Made by a program: the position numbers and the translations under genes. A stretch of 64,000 nucleotides of DNA, taken from assembly GCA_963702495.1 (NCBI GenBank), contig CAVPDA010000007.1:62001-126000 (forward strand), in the 5' to 3' direction. Positions 31,194 through 40,077 of the stretch are shown one piece after another; the first letter of the stretch is position 1, and each line of letters opens with the position of its first letter. The stretch comes from CAVPDA01 sp963702495 (GTDB lineage: Bacteria; Pseudomonadota; Gammaproteobacteria; Burkholderiales; Rhodocyclaceae). The notes under the pieces are model-generated. The model saw nothing but the letters and a program-made list of their open reading frames with translations. It made no database searches and was not told the DNA's origin.

Positions 31194-32411
31194 GTGCAAG
31201 CTTCCGACCTCTCCCAACTGAGCATCGAGCGCAAGCCCGGCGCGGCGCCCCGGCGCCTGCGGCCGGGCTGGCTGTTCGCGGTGGCCGCGGTCGTCGTGGC
31301 GGGCGGCTACGGTGCCATGCGCATGGTGACCGGTCCGGTCACGGTGGAGACGGGAAGCGTGACCTCCGCCTATCCGTACCAGGCCGCGACGCTGCTCAAC
31401 GCCGCCGGCTACGTCGTGGCGCAGCGCAAGGCGGCGGTATCGTCCAAGGCGACGGGCCGCCTGGAATGGCTCGGCGTGCAGGAAGGCAGCGTGGTGAAGA
31501 AGGACGAGATCATCGCCCGCCTGGAAAGCCGGGACGTGAGCGCCGCGGCGGATCAGGCCGAAGCCAACGTCACCGTGGCGCGCGCCAACATCGGTCAGGC
31601 GGAAGCCGAACTGCAGGATGCGGAACAGGTGTTGCAGCGGGCGCGGGATCTGCTGGCGCGCAAGTTCGTGTCCCTGTCTTCCGTGGACGCGGCGCAGGCC
31701 CGCTTCAACAAGGCCCGGGCCGCGCTCGCCAGCAGCCGCGCTGCCTTGCAGGCGGCGCAGGCGGCCAGTCGCGCCGCCCGGGTCGCGGTGGATCAGACCC
31801 AGATCCGCGCGCCCTTCGACGGCGTGGTGCTGACCAAGAGCGCCAACGTCGGCGATGTCGTCACGCCGTTCTCTTCGGCGCTGGACGCGAAGGGGGCGGT
31901 GGTCTCCATGGCGGACATGTCCACGCTCGAGGTCGAGGCCGACGTGTCGGAGTCGAACCTGTCGAAGATCAAGGTCAACCAGCCCTGCGAAATCCAGCTC
32001 GACGCCTTCCCGGACCAGCGTTTCCGCGGCCGGGTCAGCCGCCTGGTGCCGACCGTGGATCGCACCAAGGCCAGTGTCATGACGAAAGTGAAGTTCGTCG
32101 ACAGCGATGCCGGCCAGGGCGCCCGCATCCTGCCGGAGATGAGCGCCAAGGTCGCGTTCCTGTCGCGCGAGGTCCCCGCCGATCAGCGCCAGCCGCTCAC
32201 GGTCGTGAATCCCGAAGCCGTCCTCGCGCGCGACGGCAAATCGATCGTGTTCGTGGTCAGCGAGGGCAGGGCGGTGCAGACGCCGGTCGTGACCGGGGAG
32301 CGGCTCGGTGAGGCGATCGTCGTATCCGGCGTCAAGGTGGGCGAGCGCGTGGTGCTCAAGCCGGACGCGAAGCTGCGGGACGGCAGCGCCGTGAAGCTGC
32401 TGCAGAAATGA
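31194..32411 (+). CDS. HlyD/MacA-type periplasmic adaptor of an ABC exporter
   Basis: A 405-aa membrane-fusion protein starting at GTG. It has an N-terminal anchor helix (WLFAVAAVVVAGGYGAM), a lipoyl half-motif and RLEWLGVQEGSVVKKDEII, a long alpha-helical hairpin (about residues 110-200), then the second lipoyl half (QTQIRAPFDGVVLTKSANVG) and the beta-barrel domain. It links an inner-membrane MacB-like transporter to the outer membrane or the substrate. The ATPase gene starts on its stop (ATGA). The matching permeases appear to be those at 38914-41256. Confidence 0.85.
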   Translation: MQASDLSQLSIERKPGAAPRRLRPGWLFAVAAVVVAGGYGAMRMVTGPVTVETGSVTSAYPYQAATLLNAAGYVVAQRKAAVSSKATGRLEWLGVQEGSVVKKDEIIARLESRDVSAAADQAEANVTVARANIGQAEAELQDAEQVLQRARDLLARKFVSLSSVDAAQARFNKARAALASSRAALQAAQAASRAARVAVDQTQIRAPFDGVVLTKSANVGDVVTPFSSALDAKGAVVSMADMSTLEVEADVSESNLSKIKVNQPCEIQLDAFPDQRFRGRVSRLVPTVDRTKASVMTKVKFVDSDAGQGARILPEMSAKVAFLSREVPADQRQPLTVVNPEAVLARDGKSIVFVVSEGRAVQTPVVTGERLGEAIVVSGVKVGERVVLKPDAKLRDGSAVKLLQK

Positions 32412-33154
32412 GCGTCACAGAGATCAGTGCGGTCGCGGGCGAGGCCGGGCCGGCGCCTGCGCCGCTGGTGGAACTGCGCGACATCGCCAAGAGCTACCAC
32501 CGCGGCAACCAGAGCGTTCCGGTCCTCACGCGCATCAGCTTCGATATCGCGGCAGGTGAATTCCTGGCGCTGATGGGGCCGAGCGGCTCGGGCAAGAGCA
32601 CGCTGCTCAATCTCATCGCGGGGATCGATCGGCCGGATTCGGGCACGCTGCGGGTGGCGGGGGCGCAGATCGGGCTGCTGTCCGAACAGGCCCTCGCCGA
32701 CTGGCGCTCGCGCCATGTCGGCTTCATTTTCCAGTTCTACAACCTGATGCCGGTGCTCACGGCGCTGGAGAACGTCGAGCTGCCGCTGCTGCTGACGCCG
32801 CTGGGCCGGCGCGAACGCAAGGCGCGGGCGGAACTGGCCCTGGCCATGGTGAACCTGGCCGACCGCGTGGAGCATTACCCGTCCGAACTATCCGGCGGCC
32901 AGCAGCAGCGCGTCGCCATCGCCCGCGCCCTGGTGTCCGACCCGACGCTGATCGTCGCCGACGAGCCCACCGGCGACCTGGACCGCGAATCCGCCGTCAA
33001 CGTCCTGCGCCTGATGCAGCGCCTCAACCGCGAGATCGGCAAGACCATCATCATGGTCACCCATGATTCGCGCGCCGCCGCCTATGCCCATGCCATCATG
33101 CACCTGGAAAAGGGCGAGCTGTCCGCGCGCGAGGAAATCGCGCAACCGGCCTGA
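32408..33154 (+). CDS. MacB/LolD-type ABC ATPase
   Basis: A 248-aa ATPase. It has Walker A GPSGSGKST, Q-loop FIFQFYNLMPVLTALENVEL, signature LSGGQQQRVAIARAL and Walker B LIVADEPTGDLD. These are the typical motifs of the MacB/LolD/FtsE group, whose permeases are FtsX-like. Directly coupled to the adaptor gene upstream. No permease follows immediately; two FtsX-like permeases lie about 5.8 kb downstream on the same strand. Confidence 0.88.
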   Translation: MSVTEISAVAGEAGPAPAPLVELRDIAKSYHRGNQSVPVLTRISFDIAAGEFLALMGPSGSGKSTLLNLIAGIDRPDSGTLRVAGAQIGLLSEQALADWRSRHVGFIFQFYNLMPVLTALENVELPLLLTPLGRRERKARAELALAMVNLADRVEHYPSELSGGQQQRVAIARALVSDPTLIVADEPTGDLDRESAVNVLRLMQRLNREIGKTIIMVTHDSRAAAYAHAIMHLEKGELSAREEIAQPA

Positions 33155-33182
33155 TGGGCCGGCCGTTCGAGCAACAACCGCG

Positions 33183-33866
33183 ATGTCCATGACCCGACAT
33201 GACGGTGAAGCTTTTGTCGCGCCGCCCGATGCGCTGCTGCTGGTGTCCGGGTCATGTCCGCACTGTGGGGCGGTACTCGAAGGGTTGGCGGCGCTGGTGA
33301 AGGAGGGCGTGGTCGGCCGCCTGCAGGTGGTCAATGTCGCCGTCCATCCGGAGGAGGCGTCGCGCCGCGGCGCCCGCAGCGTGCCCTGGATCGGCATCGG
33401 CTCCTTCGTCTTCGACGGCGCCATGGCGCCGTCGGACCTGCGGCGCTGGGCGCAGCGTGCCGGCGATGCGAACGGAATGGCGGCCTATTTCCTGGAAATG
33501 CTCCGGAGCGGGCGCCGCCGCCACGTCGAGGCGGTGATCCGCGCCGACAGCCGGCACAGCCTCGCTCTGGTGGATCTGCTGCGCGATCCGGCGGCGAGCA
33601 TGGCGGTGCGCTTGGGCATCGGCGCCGTGCTGGAGGCGCTGCAGGGATGCGCCGGCGCCCATCCCATGGTCGAGGAACTGGGTGCCCTGACGCGCGGCGG
33701 CGATGCGCGGCTGCGGGCGGATGCATGCCACTACCTGTCGCTGATCGGCACGCCGGAGACGATTCCCTTGCTCGAAGCCTGCCGCGGCGACGATGACGCG
33801 GAGGTGCGTGAGATCGCCGCGGAAGCCCTGCAGGAGATCGATTCCCGGGCGCAGCCCGGATCGTGA
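33183..33866 (+). CDS. Thioredoxin-fold plus HEAT-repeat protein
   Basis: A 227-aa protein, apparently without signal peptide. Residues about 15-95 form a thioredoxin-like domain with a CPHC active-site motif and the cis-Pro motif SVPWIGIGSF. Residues about 110-220 form helical HEAT-like repeats (for example LSLIGTPETIPLLEACRGDD, then AEVREIAAEALQEID). HEAT repeats bind proteins, so it may be a redox-active adaptor. I do not recognise a named gene. It starts 28 bp after the ATPase gene and is probably in the same operon. Confidence 0.7.
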   Translation: MSMTRHDGEAFVAPPDALLLVSGSCPHCGAVLEGLAALVKEGVVGRLQVVNVAVHPEEASRRGARSVPWIGIGSFVFDGAMAPSDLRRWAQRAGDANGMAAYFLEMLRSGRRRHVEAVIRADSRHSLALVDLLRDPAASMAVRLGIGAVLEALQGCAGAHPMVEELGALTRGGDARLRADACHYLSLIGTPETIPLLEACRGDDDAEVREIAAEALQEIDSRAQPGS

Positions 33867-33966
33867 GCTTGTGCGCCGGTGGCGCGGCGCCCGGTCAATC
33901 TGTCCGCGAACGGCCTGAATTCGGCGCGCACGGCGCGCCCTGCGGGAGTCGTTCCGTCGCGCGCGC

Positions 33967-34338
33967 TCAGGGCATCTGAATCCGGCCGCCGCCCGGCATC
34001 TGATCCGCGATCACCAGGCCGGAAGCGGCTTCGCGGCGCATCTGCTGCAGTTCGCTCACCGCCTGCTCCACCGCCACCTGGGCGCCGGCCGCGAACTTGT
34101 CCGCCGCTTCGCCCAGCGACTCCGCCGCGATCTCGAAGGCGATCGGAAGCGCGCCGACAGGCGTGAGGATCTGCGCTTCGCCCACGTACAGCGTCTTGCG
34201 GCGCGGATCGACGGCGCCGTCGCGCGTGACGGGGGTCATGACGCGGATGGTGCCGGCGCCGCGGTCGCTGACGATTTCCTCCCGGTACAGATTGGCGGAA
34301 TCCATCCGCAGATCGGCGGTGCGTTCGTCCAAAGCCAT
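33967..34338 (-). CDS. Conserved hypothetical protein
   Basis: A 123-aa soluble protein with a strong ribosome-binding site (GGAGGAAT). It begins MALDERTADLRMDSANLYRE. There is no signal peptide or membrane helix. The middle has short beta-like segments (IRVMTPVTRDG, KTLYVGEAQILTPVG) and the C-terminus a long helix (ESLGEAADKFAAGAQVAVEQ onward). I do not recognise the family. It is separated by 64 bp from the amidase gene upstream on the same strand. Confidence 0.6.
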   Translation of the reverse strand: MALDERTADLRMDSANLYREEIVSDRGAGTIRVMTPVTRDGAVDPRRKTLYVGEAQILTPVGALPIAFEIAAESLGEAADKFAAGAQVAVEQAVSELQQMRREAASGLVIADQMPGGGRIQMP

Positions 34339-34402
34339 GGTGATTCCTCCAGATTGCGTGGAACGAATCATCGCACGCCGCAGCCGCGCCGGCGGATCGG
34401 AC

Positions 34403-35182
34403 TTAATCCGACTGGGCCTCGCGTGCCGCACGCGGAGCCTCCTGTCCGGCCCTCTTCTGCAGCAGGCAGTGGAGCAGGGCGGCGTCGGCGTCGTCCAGCA
34501 GCGGTGCCGACCGGTCGGGCGCGAAATGCAGCTTGAAGGCACCGATCGCCGCCTCGGCATCGACGGTGTCGTAGCCCAGCGCCTGCAAGGCCGCCACGGC
34601 ATCGAAGGGGGAGGGCGGCGGCGCCAGCGGCGCCTCGCACCACAGACCGAAACCTTGCTCGGCGAGCCGCTTCCAGGGGAAGTTGCGCCCCGGATCCACC
34701 TTGCGCCGGGGCGCGACGTCGGCATGGCCGATGAAGTTCGCCGCCGGGATGCGGTAGCGCTGCCGGATGTCGGCGAGCAGCCGCAGCAGCGATGCGATCT
34801 GCGGCTCGGTGTAGGGCTCCTCGCCGTCGTTGACGAGTTCGATGCCGAGGGACGAGGAATTGAGGTCGGTGATAGCCCCCCAGCGCGCCGCTCCGGCGTG
34901 CCATGCGCGCGAGCGCTCGTCCACGAGTTGGAATACGGTGCCGTCGCGTCCAACCAGGTAGTGGGCGCTCACCGCCAGCGCCGGGCTGCTCAGCGTGCGC
35001 AGGGCGCGTTCCGCCGTGTCGCTGCCGGTGTGATGCAGGATGACGAGATGGGGTCGCCGCTCGTTGAAGTTGGGCGACGGCCGCCATTCGGTCGGAATGC
35101 CGGCGCGCTGCGGCGTGGGTGCGCACGCCCCCAGCAGTGTCGCCATCAAGCCGACGAGCCAAGCCGTGCGCGGGCTCGCCAT
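34403..35182 (-). CDS. AmiD-type N-acetylmuramoyl-L-alanine amidase lipoprotein
   Basis: A 259-aa protein with lipobox signal (LLGAC, Cys20). An amidase_2 domain follows, with Zn ligands in HLVILHHT, and FIGHADVAPRRKVDPG carrying the second His, the catalytic Lys region and the third ligand. A C-terminal helical peptidoglycan-binding-like segment is present (FDAVAALQALGYDTVDAEAA). It cleaves the amide between MurNAc and L-Ala of peptidoglycan or muropeptides. The lipobox distinguishes it from cytoplasmic AmpD. It is 3 bp from plsB. Confidence 0.85.
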   Translation of the reverse strand: MASPRTAWLVGLMATLLGACAPTPQRAGIPTEWRPSPNFNERRPHLVILHHTGSDTAERALRTLSSPALAVSAHYLVGRDGTVFQLVDERSRAWHAGAARWGAITDLNSSSLGIELVNDGEEPYTEPQIASLLRLLADIRQRYRIPAANFIGHADVAPRRKVDPGRNFPWKRLAEQGFGLWCEAPLAPPPSPFDAVAALQALGYDTVDAEAAIGAFKLHFAPDRSAPLLDDADAALLHCLLQKRAGQEAPRAAREAQSD

Positions 35183-35185
35183 GAC

Positions 35186-37720
35186 TCAGTGCCGCGAATT
35201 CAGCGTCGCCACGGCGCGCACGATGTCGTCCTCCGACAGTTGCGTGACGTGGGAGATCGCCAGCCGCGCCTCGTGCGGCAGGACGTAGGCGGCGTCGTCG
35301 GCGCTGCGTCCGAGCAGCGGCGGAAAGTGCAGCTTGTCCTGCTCCTCGCCGACCAGCCCGATGTCGGCAAGGGTGCGGATGATGGCGCGGAACGAGGAGC
35401 GATCGAAGAACTCGGGTCCAGCCGCCTCGTGCAGATAGGCCAGGCGCTGGGCCAGCAGGACGCAGCAGTCCTCCAGCAGCCGGGCCGTCAGCACACCCGG
35501 TCCGAAGCGCACCAGGGTCGCGACCACGATGAAGTAGCGTTCCAGCGGCTGACGCATGGCCTGGGCCAGGGAATGCAGCGCCAGGGACTCGCGCTGGGCG
35601 GGTGCCGGCGCCACCAGCCGGGGTCCGCGGTCGCGCACCAGTTGCAGCCGGTGGAAGGCGTCGAGGTAGCTCTGCAGGCGCCGCTCCAGATCCTGCTCCG
35701 GCCACGACAGATACAGTTCCGAGCGCAGAAAGGGGAACAGGCGGCGCGCGATTTCGAACAGGCGGTGCGGCTCGATGCGCACGTTGTGCGCCACCAGGCA
35801 GGCGATCAGCGAGGGCAGGGCGAAGGCGTGCAGCACGTTGTTGCGGAAATAGCCGAGCAGGATCGTCTGCTGGGTCGGAACGCGGATGATGTCGCCCAGC
35901 GGGTGGGCGATGCGCTGCACGATGCCCAGCCCCTCGCCGTAGGCCACCACCGCCTCGCCGTTCATTTCCGTCAATACCTGGCGCTCGGAGTAGGGTACCT
36001 CGGTCAGCAGTTGCTTGAGCAGATCGATCTGCAGCGCCAGGTGGCCGGCGTCCATCGCCCGGCGCGGCGCACCGAGCATGGCGACGGCGATCAGGTTCAC
36101 CGGGTTCACCACCAGTGCATCGTTGATGCGGGTGACGATCGTCGTCGCCAACGCCGTCACCGCCTGGTGCCGTGCGGCGTCGTCTTGTGCCTCAAGCCTC
36201 GATGCCCCCCGCGCCCGCCACTCGGGCCATGCGCGATCGAGGAAGGGCTCGAGGTGGATCGGCTCGCCGACATTGACATGAACCTTGCCGAAGCGGCGTC
36301 GCAGCTTCTTCAGCGTGCCGAACATCGCCGCCACGGATTCCTTCTCCTTCGGCTTGCCGGCGAGTTCCGCGGCGTAGCTCTCGCCCTCGAGCAGTTGTTC
36401 GTAGCCGACGTAGACCGGCACGAATACCAGGGGACGCTTGATGCCGCGCAGATAGCTGTCGAGCGACATCGCCAGCATGCCGGCCTTGGGCGCGAGCATG
36501 CGCCCGGTGCGGCTGCGTCCGCCCTCGACGAAGTACTCGATCGGAAAGCCGCGGGAAGATATGACATGAAGGTACTGGGCGAACACCGCGGCGTACAGCG
36601 GATCGTCCTTGAAGCTGCGGCGCAGGAAGAAGGCACCGCCGCGGCGCAGGATCGGTCCGATCAGCGGCAGGTTGAGGTTGTCCCCGGCGGCGATGTGCGG
36701 CGGCTGCAGCCCGCGGTGGTAGATCACGTAGGACAGCAGCAGATAGTCGATGTGGCTGCGGTGGCAGGGCACGTAGATCAGTTCGGCGCCGCTGCCGGCG
36801 GCGATCACGTCCTCGAAGCGGTGCACGTCCACGCCGTCGTAGATGCGGTTCCACAGGCGCGTCAGGGCGATGTCCAGGGCGCGGATGAAGGGATAGGAGT
36901 AATCCGATGCGATGCCGTAGGCGATGCGCCGCGCCGCCAGCTCCGCCTGGTCGAGGCGGATGCCCTTGCGCTCCGCTTCCTGAGCGATCTCGCGCTCTAC
37001 CTCCGCGCTGCCGATCACCTCGTTGAGCAGGGTCTGGCGGTGCGACAGGTTGGGGCCGACCGCCAGTTCGCGCTCGCGGCGAAATTCGGCGCGCAGCAGC
37101 CGCGCCACGCGGCGCAGGCTGGTGCGCTCGTCCAGGCCCTCGGCCGCGGCCTCCGCCATCACCGTGCGCAGGCTGATCGGCGCGCCGAACTTCAGCAGCG
37201 TGTCGCGGCCGTGCAGGGCCACCCGCACCAGTTGCTTGAACGTGCCCGGGACGACCCAGGTGTCGGCGAACAGCGCGCGCAGGATCGACTCCTGCTTCTG
37301 CGGCGCCCGGCCCCAGAAGATGCTCACCGGCACGATCTGGAGCTCGAACGTCGGGTCGCCGCGCGCCGCGGCCACGAGCCGCTGCAGGCGCTGCGAATAC
37401 TCATAGGGATTGGGTCGCAGCGGCGACGGCTGGCCGCTGCGCGTGAGGAAGAAGAAGGAGCTGCGCTCGGCCGGATCGCCGACCGCCAGCGGCGCCAGCG
37501 GCCGCGGCAGTCCGAGCTGCTCCGCCGCCTCCTCCAGCACCAGAAGGGAGGAAAGCTGCCGCACGTGCAGCGCGTAGCAGACGGGTTGGCCGCGGTCGAA
37601 GGCGATCTTTTCCGCTTCCGCCGGCAGCGTGGTGTAGCGCACCAGCTGGCGCTGCGTCCACCGCAGCAGGGGCAGCAGGGTGCGGTCCAGGCCGAGTTTT
37701 TCCAGCACGATCGAGGACAT
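35186..37720 (-). CDS. plsB: PlsB, glycerol-3-phosphate 1-O-acyltransferase
   Basis: An 844-aa inner-membrane enzyme. The acyltransferase core has block I VPCHRSHIDYLLLSYV (HX4D), block II around GGAFFLRRSF, block III FVEGGRSRTGRML and block IV VFVPVYVGYEQ. It makes 1-acyl-glycerol-3-phosphate, the first step of phospholipid synthesis. The ATG at 37720 is chosen; a TTG at 37741 would add seven residues. It is divergent from hprK. Confidence 0.92.
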   Translation of the reverse strand: MSSIVLEKLGLDRTLLPLLRWTQRQLVRYTTLPAEAEKIAFDRGQPVCYALHVRQLSSLLVLEEAAEQLGLPRPLAPLAVGDPAERSSFFFLTRSGQPSPLRPNPYEYSQRLQRLVAAARGDPTFELQIVPVSIFWGRAPQKQESILRALFADTWVVPGTFKQLVRVALHGRDTLLKFGAPISLRTVMAEAAAEGLDERTSLRRVARLLRAEFRRERELAVGPNLSHRQTLLNEVIGSAEVEREIAQEAERKGIRLDQAELAARRIAYGIASDYSYPFIRALDIALTRLWNRIYDGVDVHRFEDVIAAGSGAELIYVPCHRSHIDYLLLSYVIYHRGLQPPHIAAGDNLNLPLIGPILRRGGAFFLRRSFKDDPLYAAVFAQYLHVISSRGFPIEYFVEGGRSRTGRMLAPKAGMLAMSLDSYLRGIKRPLVFVPVYVGYEQLLEGESYAAELAGKPKEKESVAAMFGTLKKLRRRFGKVHVNVGEPIHLEPFLDRAWPEWRARGASRLEAQDDAARHQAVTALATTIVTRINDALVVNPVNLIAVAMLGAPRRAMDAGHLALQIDLLKQLLTEVPYSERQVLTEMNGEAVVAYGEGLGIVQRIAHPLGDIIRVPTQQTILLGYFRNNVLHAFALPSLIACLVAHNVRIEPHRLFEIARRLFPFLRSELYLSWPEQDLERRLQSYLDAFHRLQLVRDRGPRLVAPAPAQRESLALHSLAQAMRQPLERYFIVVATLVRFGPGVLTARLLEDCCVLLAQRLAYLHEAAGPEFFDRSSFRAIIRTLADIGLVGEEQDKLHFPPLLGRSADDAAYVLPHEARLAISHVTQLSEDDIVRAVATLNSRH

Positions 37721-37803
37721 TGATGGTGGAGGCAGGCGCAAGTTTACGCCTGCCGCGCGCGATCCTCACGAACTGCGGTGCCCGAAACCTCCGGCGGGGC
37801 GAA

Positions 37804-37809
37804 TATACT
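37804..37809 (+). promoter_or_regulatory. Possible -10 of hprK
   Basis: TATACT, 101 bp upstream of the hprK ATG, in the plsB-hprK divergent region. No clear -35 is seen. Confidence 0.3.
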
Positions 37810-37909
37810 TGCGCCGCGCGGCGCCCTGTCGGGTTTCGTCCGGGGGCCGGCGCTGGTATCGTGGGCGGTGAAATCGCGCGTGCGCATGCAAGGATCGAGA
37901 CTGGCCATC

Positions 37910-38842
37910 ATGGAAATTCCCGTACGCAAGCTCCTGCAGGATCCGATGCTGGGCCTTCGTGTCGCCGCCGGCGAGCAGGGCCTGGATCGCTCGATCACCA
38001 CGGCGGAGCTCAACCGGCCGGCGCTGGAGCTGACCGGCTTCTTCCAGGAATACCGCTCGGAGCGGATCCAGATCTTCGGCAACGGTGAAGTTTCCTATGT
38101 CACGGTGCACGGCCACGACCCGGGGTTGCGCGAGATCCTGGAACGGGTGCTCGGCGGCAACGTGCCGTGCGCCATCGTCACCAACGGCCGCGAACCGCCC
38201 GCCGTGATGTGCGAGCAGGCGCAGGCGGCGGGGACGCCGATCCTGACCTGTCCGCACAGCACGACCAAGCTCTACAAGCGGTTGTGGGAACACCTGGAGC
38301 CCGATTTCGCGCCCGAGACGACGCTGCACGGCGTGTTGATGGAAGTGCACGAGATCGGCGTGCTGATCCAGGGCAAGAGCAGCGTCGGCAAGAGCGAGTG
38401 CGGCCTGGAACTGATCCGGCGCGGCTTCCAGCTGGTGGCGGACGACTACGTCACGATCCGCTGCATGAACGATTCGCTGCTCGTCGGCCGCAGCTCGAAG
38501 CTGCTGCCCTTCCACATGGAGGCGCGAGGGCTGGGCATCATCGACGTCAGCCGCATCTTCGGCGCGATGGCGATCCGCACCGACGCCCGCATCCGCATGG
38601 TCATCACGCTGGAGGAATGGGAGGACAGCGTCGAGTACGACCGCACCGGACTGACTGAGGCGACGGTGAGCATCCTCGACGTGGAGCTGCCCCACGTGAC
38701 GATTCCCGTGAAGCCGGGACGCAGCGTCGGCACGCTGGTGGAGATCGCGGCCCTCAATCAGAAGCTCAAGAACATGGGGATCAACACGGCGCGGCTGATG
38801 GAACAGCGCCTGGCCCAGGAGATGGGCAACCCGCAGCGGTAG
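37910..38842 (+). CDS. hprK: HprK, HPr kinase/phosphorylase
   Basis: A 310-aa protein with the N-terminal HprK domain and a C-terminal kinase domain. The P-loop is GKSSVGKSE, the catalytic region is LVADDYVTI and the HprK signature is EARGLGIIDVSRIFG. It phosphorylates and dephosphorylates Ser46 of HPr in proteobacterial regulatory PTS systems. ptsN, rapZ and ptsH, often nearby in betaproteobacteria, are not adjacent here; plsB and an ABC permease pair are. An ATG at 37910 fits the family N-terminus. Confidence 0.92.
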   Translation: MEIPVRKLLQDPMLGLRVAAGEQGLDRSITTAELNRPALELTGFFQEYRSERIQIFGNGEVSYVTVHGHDPGLREILERVLGGNVPCAIVTNGREPPAVMCEQAQAAGTPILTCPHSTTKLYKRLWEHLEPDFAPETTLHGVLMEVHEIGVLIQGKSSVGKSECGLELIRRGFQLVADDYVTIRCMNDSLLVGRSSKLLPFHMEARGLGIIDVSRIFGAMAIRTDARIRMVITLEEWEDSVEYDRTGLTEATVSILDVELPHVTIPVKPGRSVGTLVEIAALNQKLKNMGINTARLMEQRLAQEMGNPQR

Positions 38843-38913
38843 CGGAGAGATTCGCCCCGCGCCGTTCCCCCCGCGCCACTGCGTGACCTGACGGCGAAGC
38901 TGTCGCCCGTGCC

Positions 38914-40071
38914 ATGTACCTGATCAAGCTGATCCTGAAGAATGCCCTGCGCCACAAGCTGCGTACGCTGTTGACGTTGGTCGGGCTGATCGTGGCGGTG
39001 GTGGCGTTCGGCCTGCTGCAGACCGTGGTCGGCGCCTGGTACGCCGGCGCCGAGGGCGCGTCGTCGGCGCGCCTGGTGACGCGCAACGCCATTTCCCTGG
39101 TGTTTCCCCTGCCGCTGACCTACCGGCAGAAACTGCGCTCGGTGGACGGCGTGCGCCAGGTGTCGAACGCCAACTGGTTCGGCGGCATCTACAAGGAGGC
39201 GAAGAATTTCTTCCCCCAGTTCGCCGTCGATGCGCCGACCTACTTTCAGCTCTACCCGGAGTACGTGATCGCCGAGGACCAGATGAAGGCCTTCCAGCGC
39301 GATCGCAAGGGCGCGGTCGTCGGGCGCAAGCTGGCGCAGACCTACGGCTTCAAGGTCGGCGACGCGGTGACGCTCAAGGGCACGATCTTTGCCGGTAACT
39401 GGGAGTTGGTGATCCGCGCCATCTACGACGGACGGGACGCCAAGACCGACACCTCGCAGTTCTTTTTCCATTGGGACTACCTCAACGAGACCTTGAAGAA
39501 GACGATTCCACGGCGCGCCAACACCGTCGGCGTTTACGTCCTGCAACTGGCTGATCCCGGCCGCGCCGCGGAAGTGAGCCGGGAGGTGGACGCGCTGTTC
39601 AAGAATTCCATCGCCGAGACCATGACCGAGACCGAGAAGGCGTTCCAGCTCTCCTTCGTCTCCATGACCGAGGCCATCGTGGTGGCGATCCGGGCCGTGT
39701 CGTTTCTCGTGATCTTCATCATCATGGCGGTCATGGCCAACACCATGGCGATGACCGCGCGCGAGCGGCTGTCCGAATATGCAACGCTGAAGGCGCTGGG
39801 CTTCGGTCCAGGTTTCCTGGTGCGGCTGATTACCGGCGAATCGCTGGCGATCGCTCTCGGCGGCGGGCTGGTGGGCGTGGCGCTGACGTTTCCCGTGGCG
39901 CGCGCCTTCGCCGCTCAGATGGGCTCACTGTTTCCGGTTTTCCAGGTGAGCAACGAAACGGTGCTGCTGCAGATCGCCTGCGCGCTGCTGGTCGGAATCG
40001 TCGCCGCGCTGTTTCCCGGCTGGCGCGCGGCGCGGGTGAAGATCGTGGACGGGCTGCGCAGCATAGGCTGA
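38914..40071 (+). CDS. FtsX-like ABC permease 1
   Basis: A 385-aa MacB/LolC-type permease. It has one N-terminal helix (LLTLVGLIVAVVAFGLLQTV), a large periplasmic domain (about 45-255) and three C-terminal helices containing the FtsX-family ERLSEYATLKALGFGPGFL segment. It is followed after 6 bp by a second permease of the same type. Likely partner of the adaptor and ATPase at 31194-33154, since no other ATPase is near; that pairing is inference. Confidence 0.82.
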   Translation: MYLIKLILKNALRHKLRTLLTLVGLIVAVVAFGLLQTVVGAWYAGAEGASSARLVTRNAISLVFPLPLTYRQKLRSVDGVRQVSNANWFGGIYKEAKNFFPQFAVDAPTYFQLYPEYVIAEDQMKAFQRDRKGAVVGRKLAQTYGFKVGDAVTLKGTIFAGNWELVIRAIYDGRDAKTDTSQFFFHWDYLNETLKKTIPRRANTVGVYVLQLADPGRAAEVSREVDALFKNSIAETMTETEKAFQLSFVSMTEAIVVAIRAVSFLVIFIIMAVMANTMAMTARERLSEYATLKALGFGPGFLVRLITGESLAIALGGGLVGVALTFPVARAFAAQMGSLFPVFQVSNETVLLQIACALLVGIVAALFPGWRAARVKIVDGLRSIG

Positions 40072-40077
40072 ACTACG

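Noticed and set aside
34097..37723. A 1208-codon plus-strand open frame
   Set aside because: It is the antisense shadow of plsB and the amidase gene, whose minus-strand products have full family motifs.
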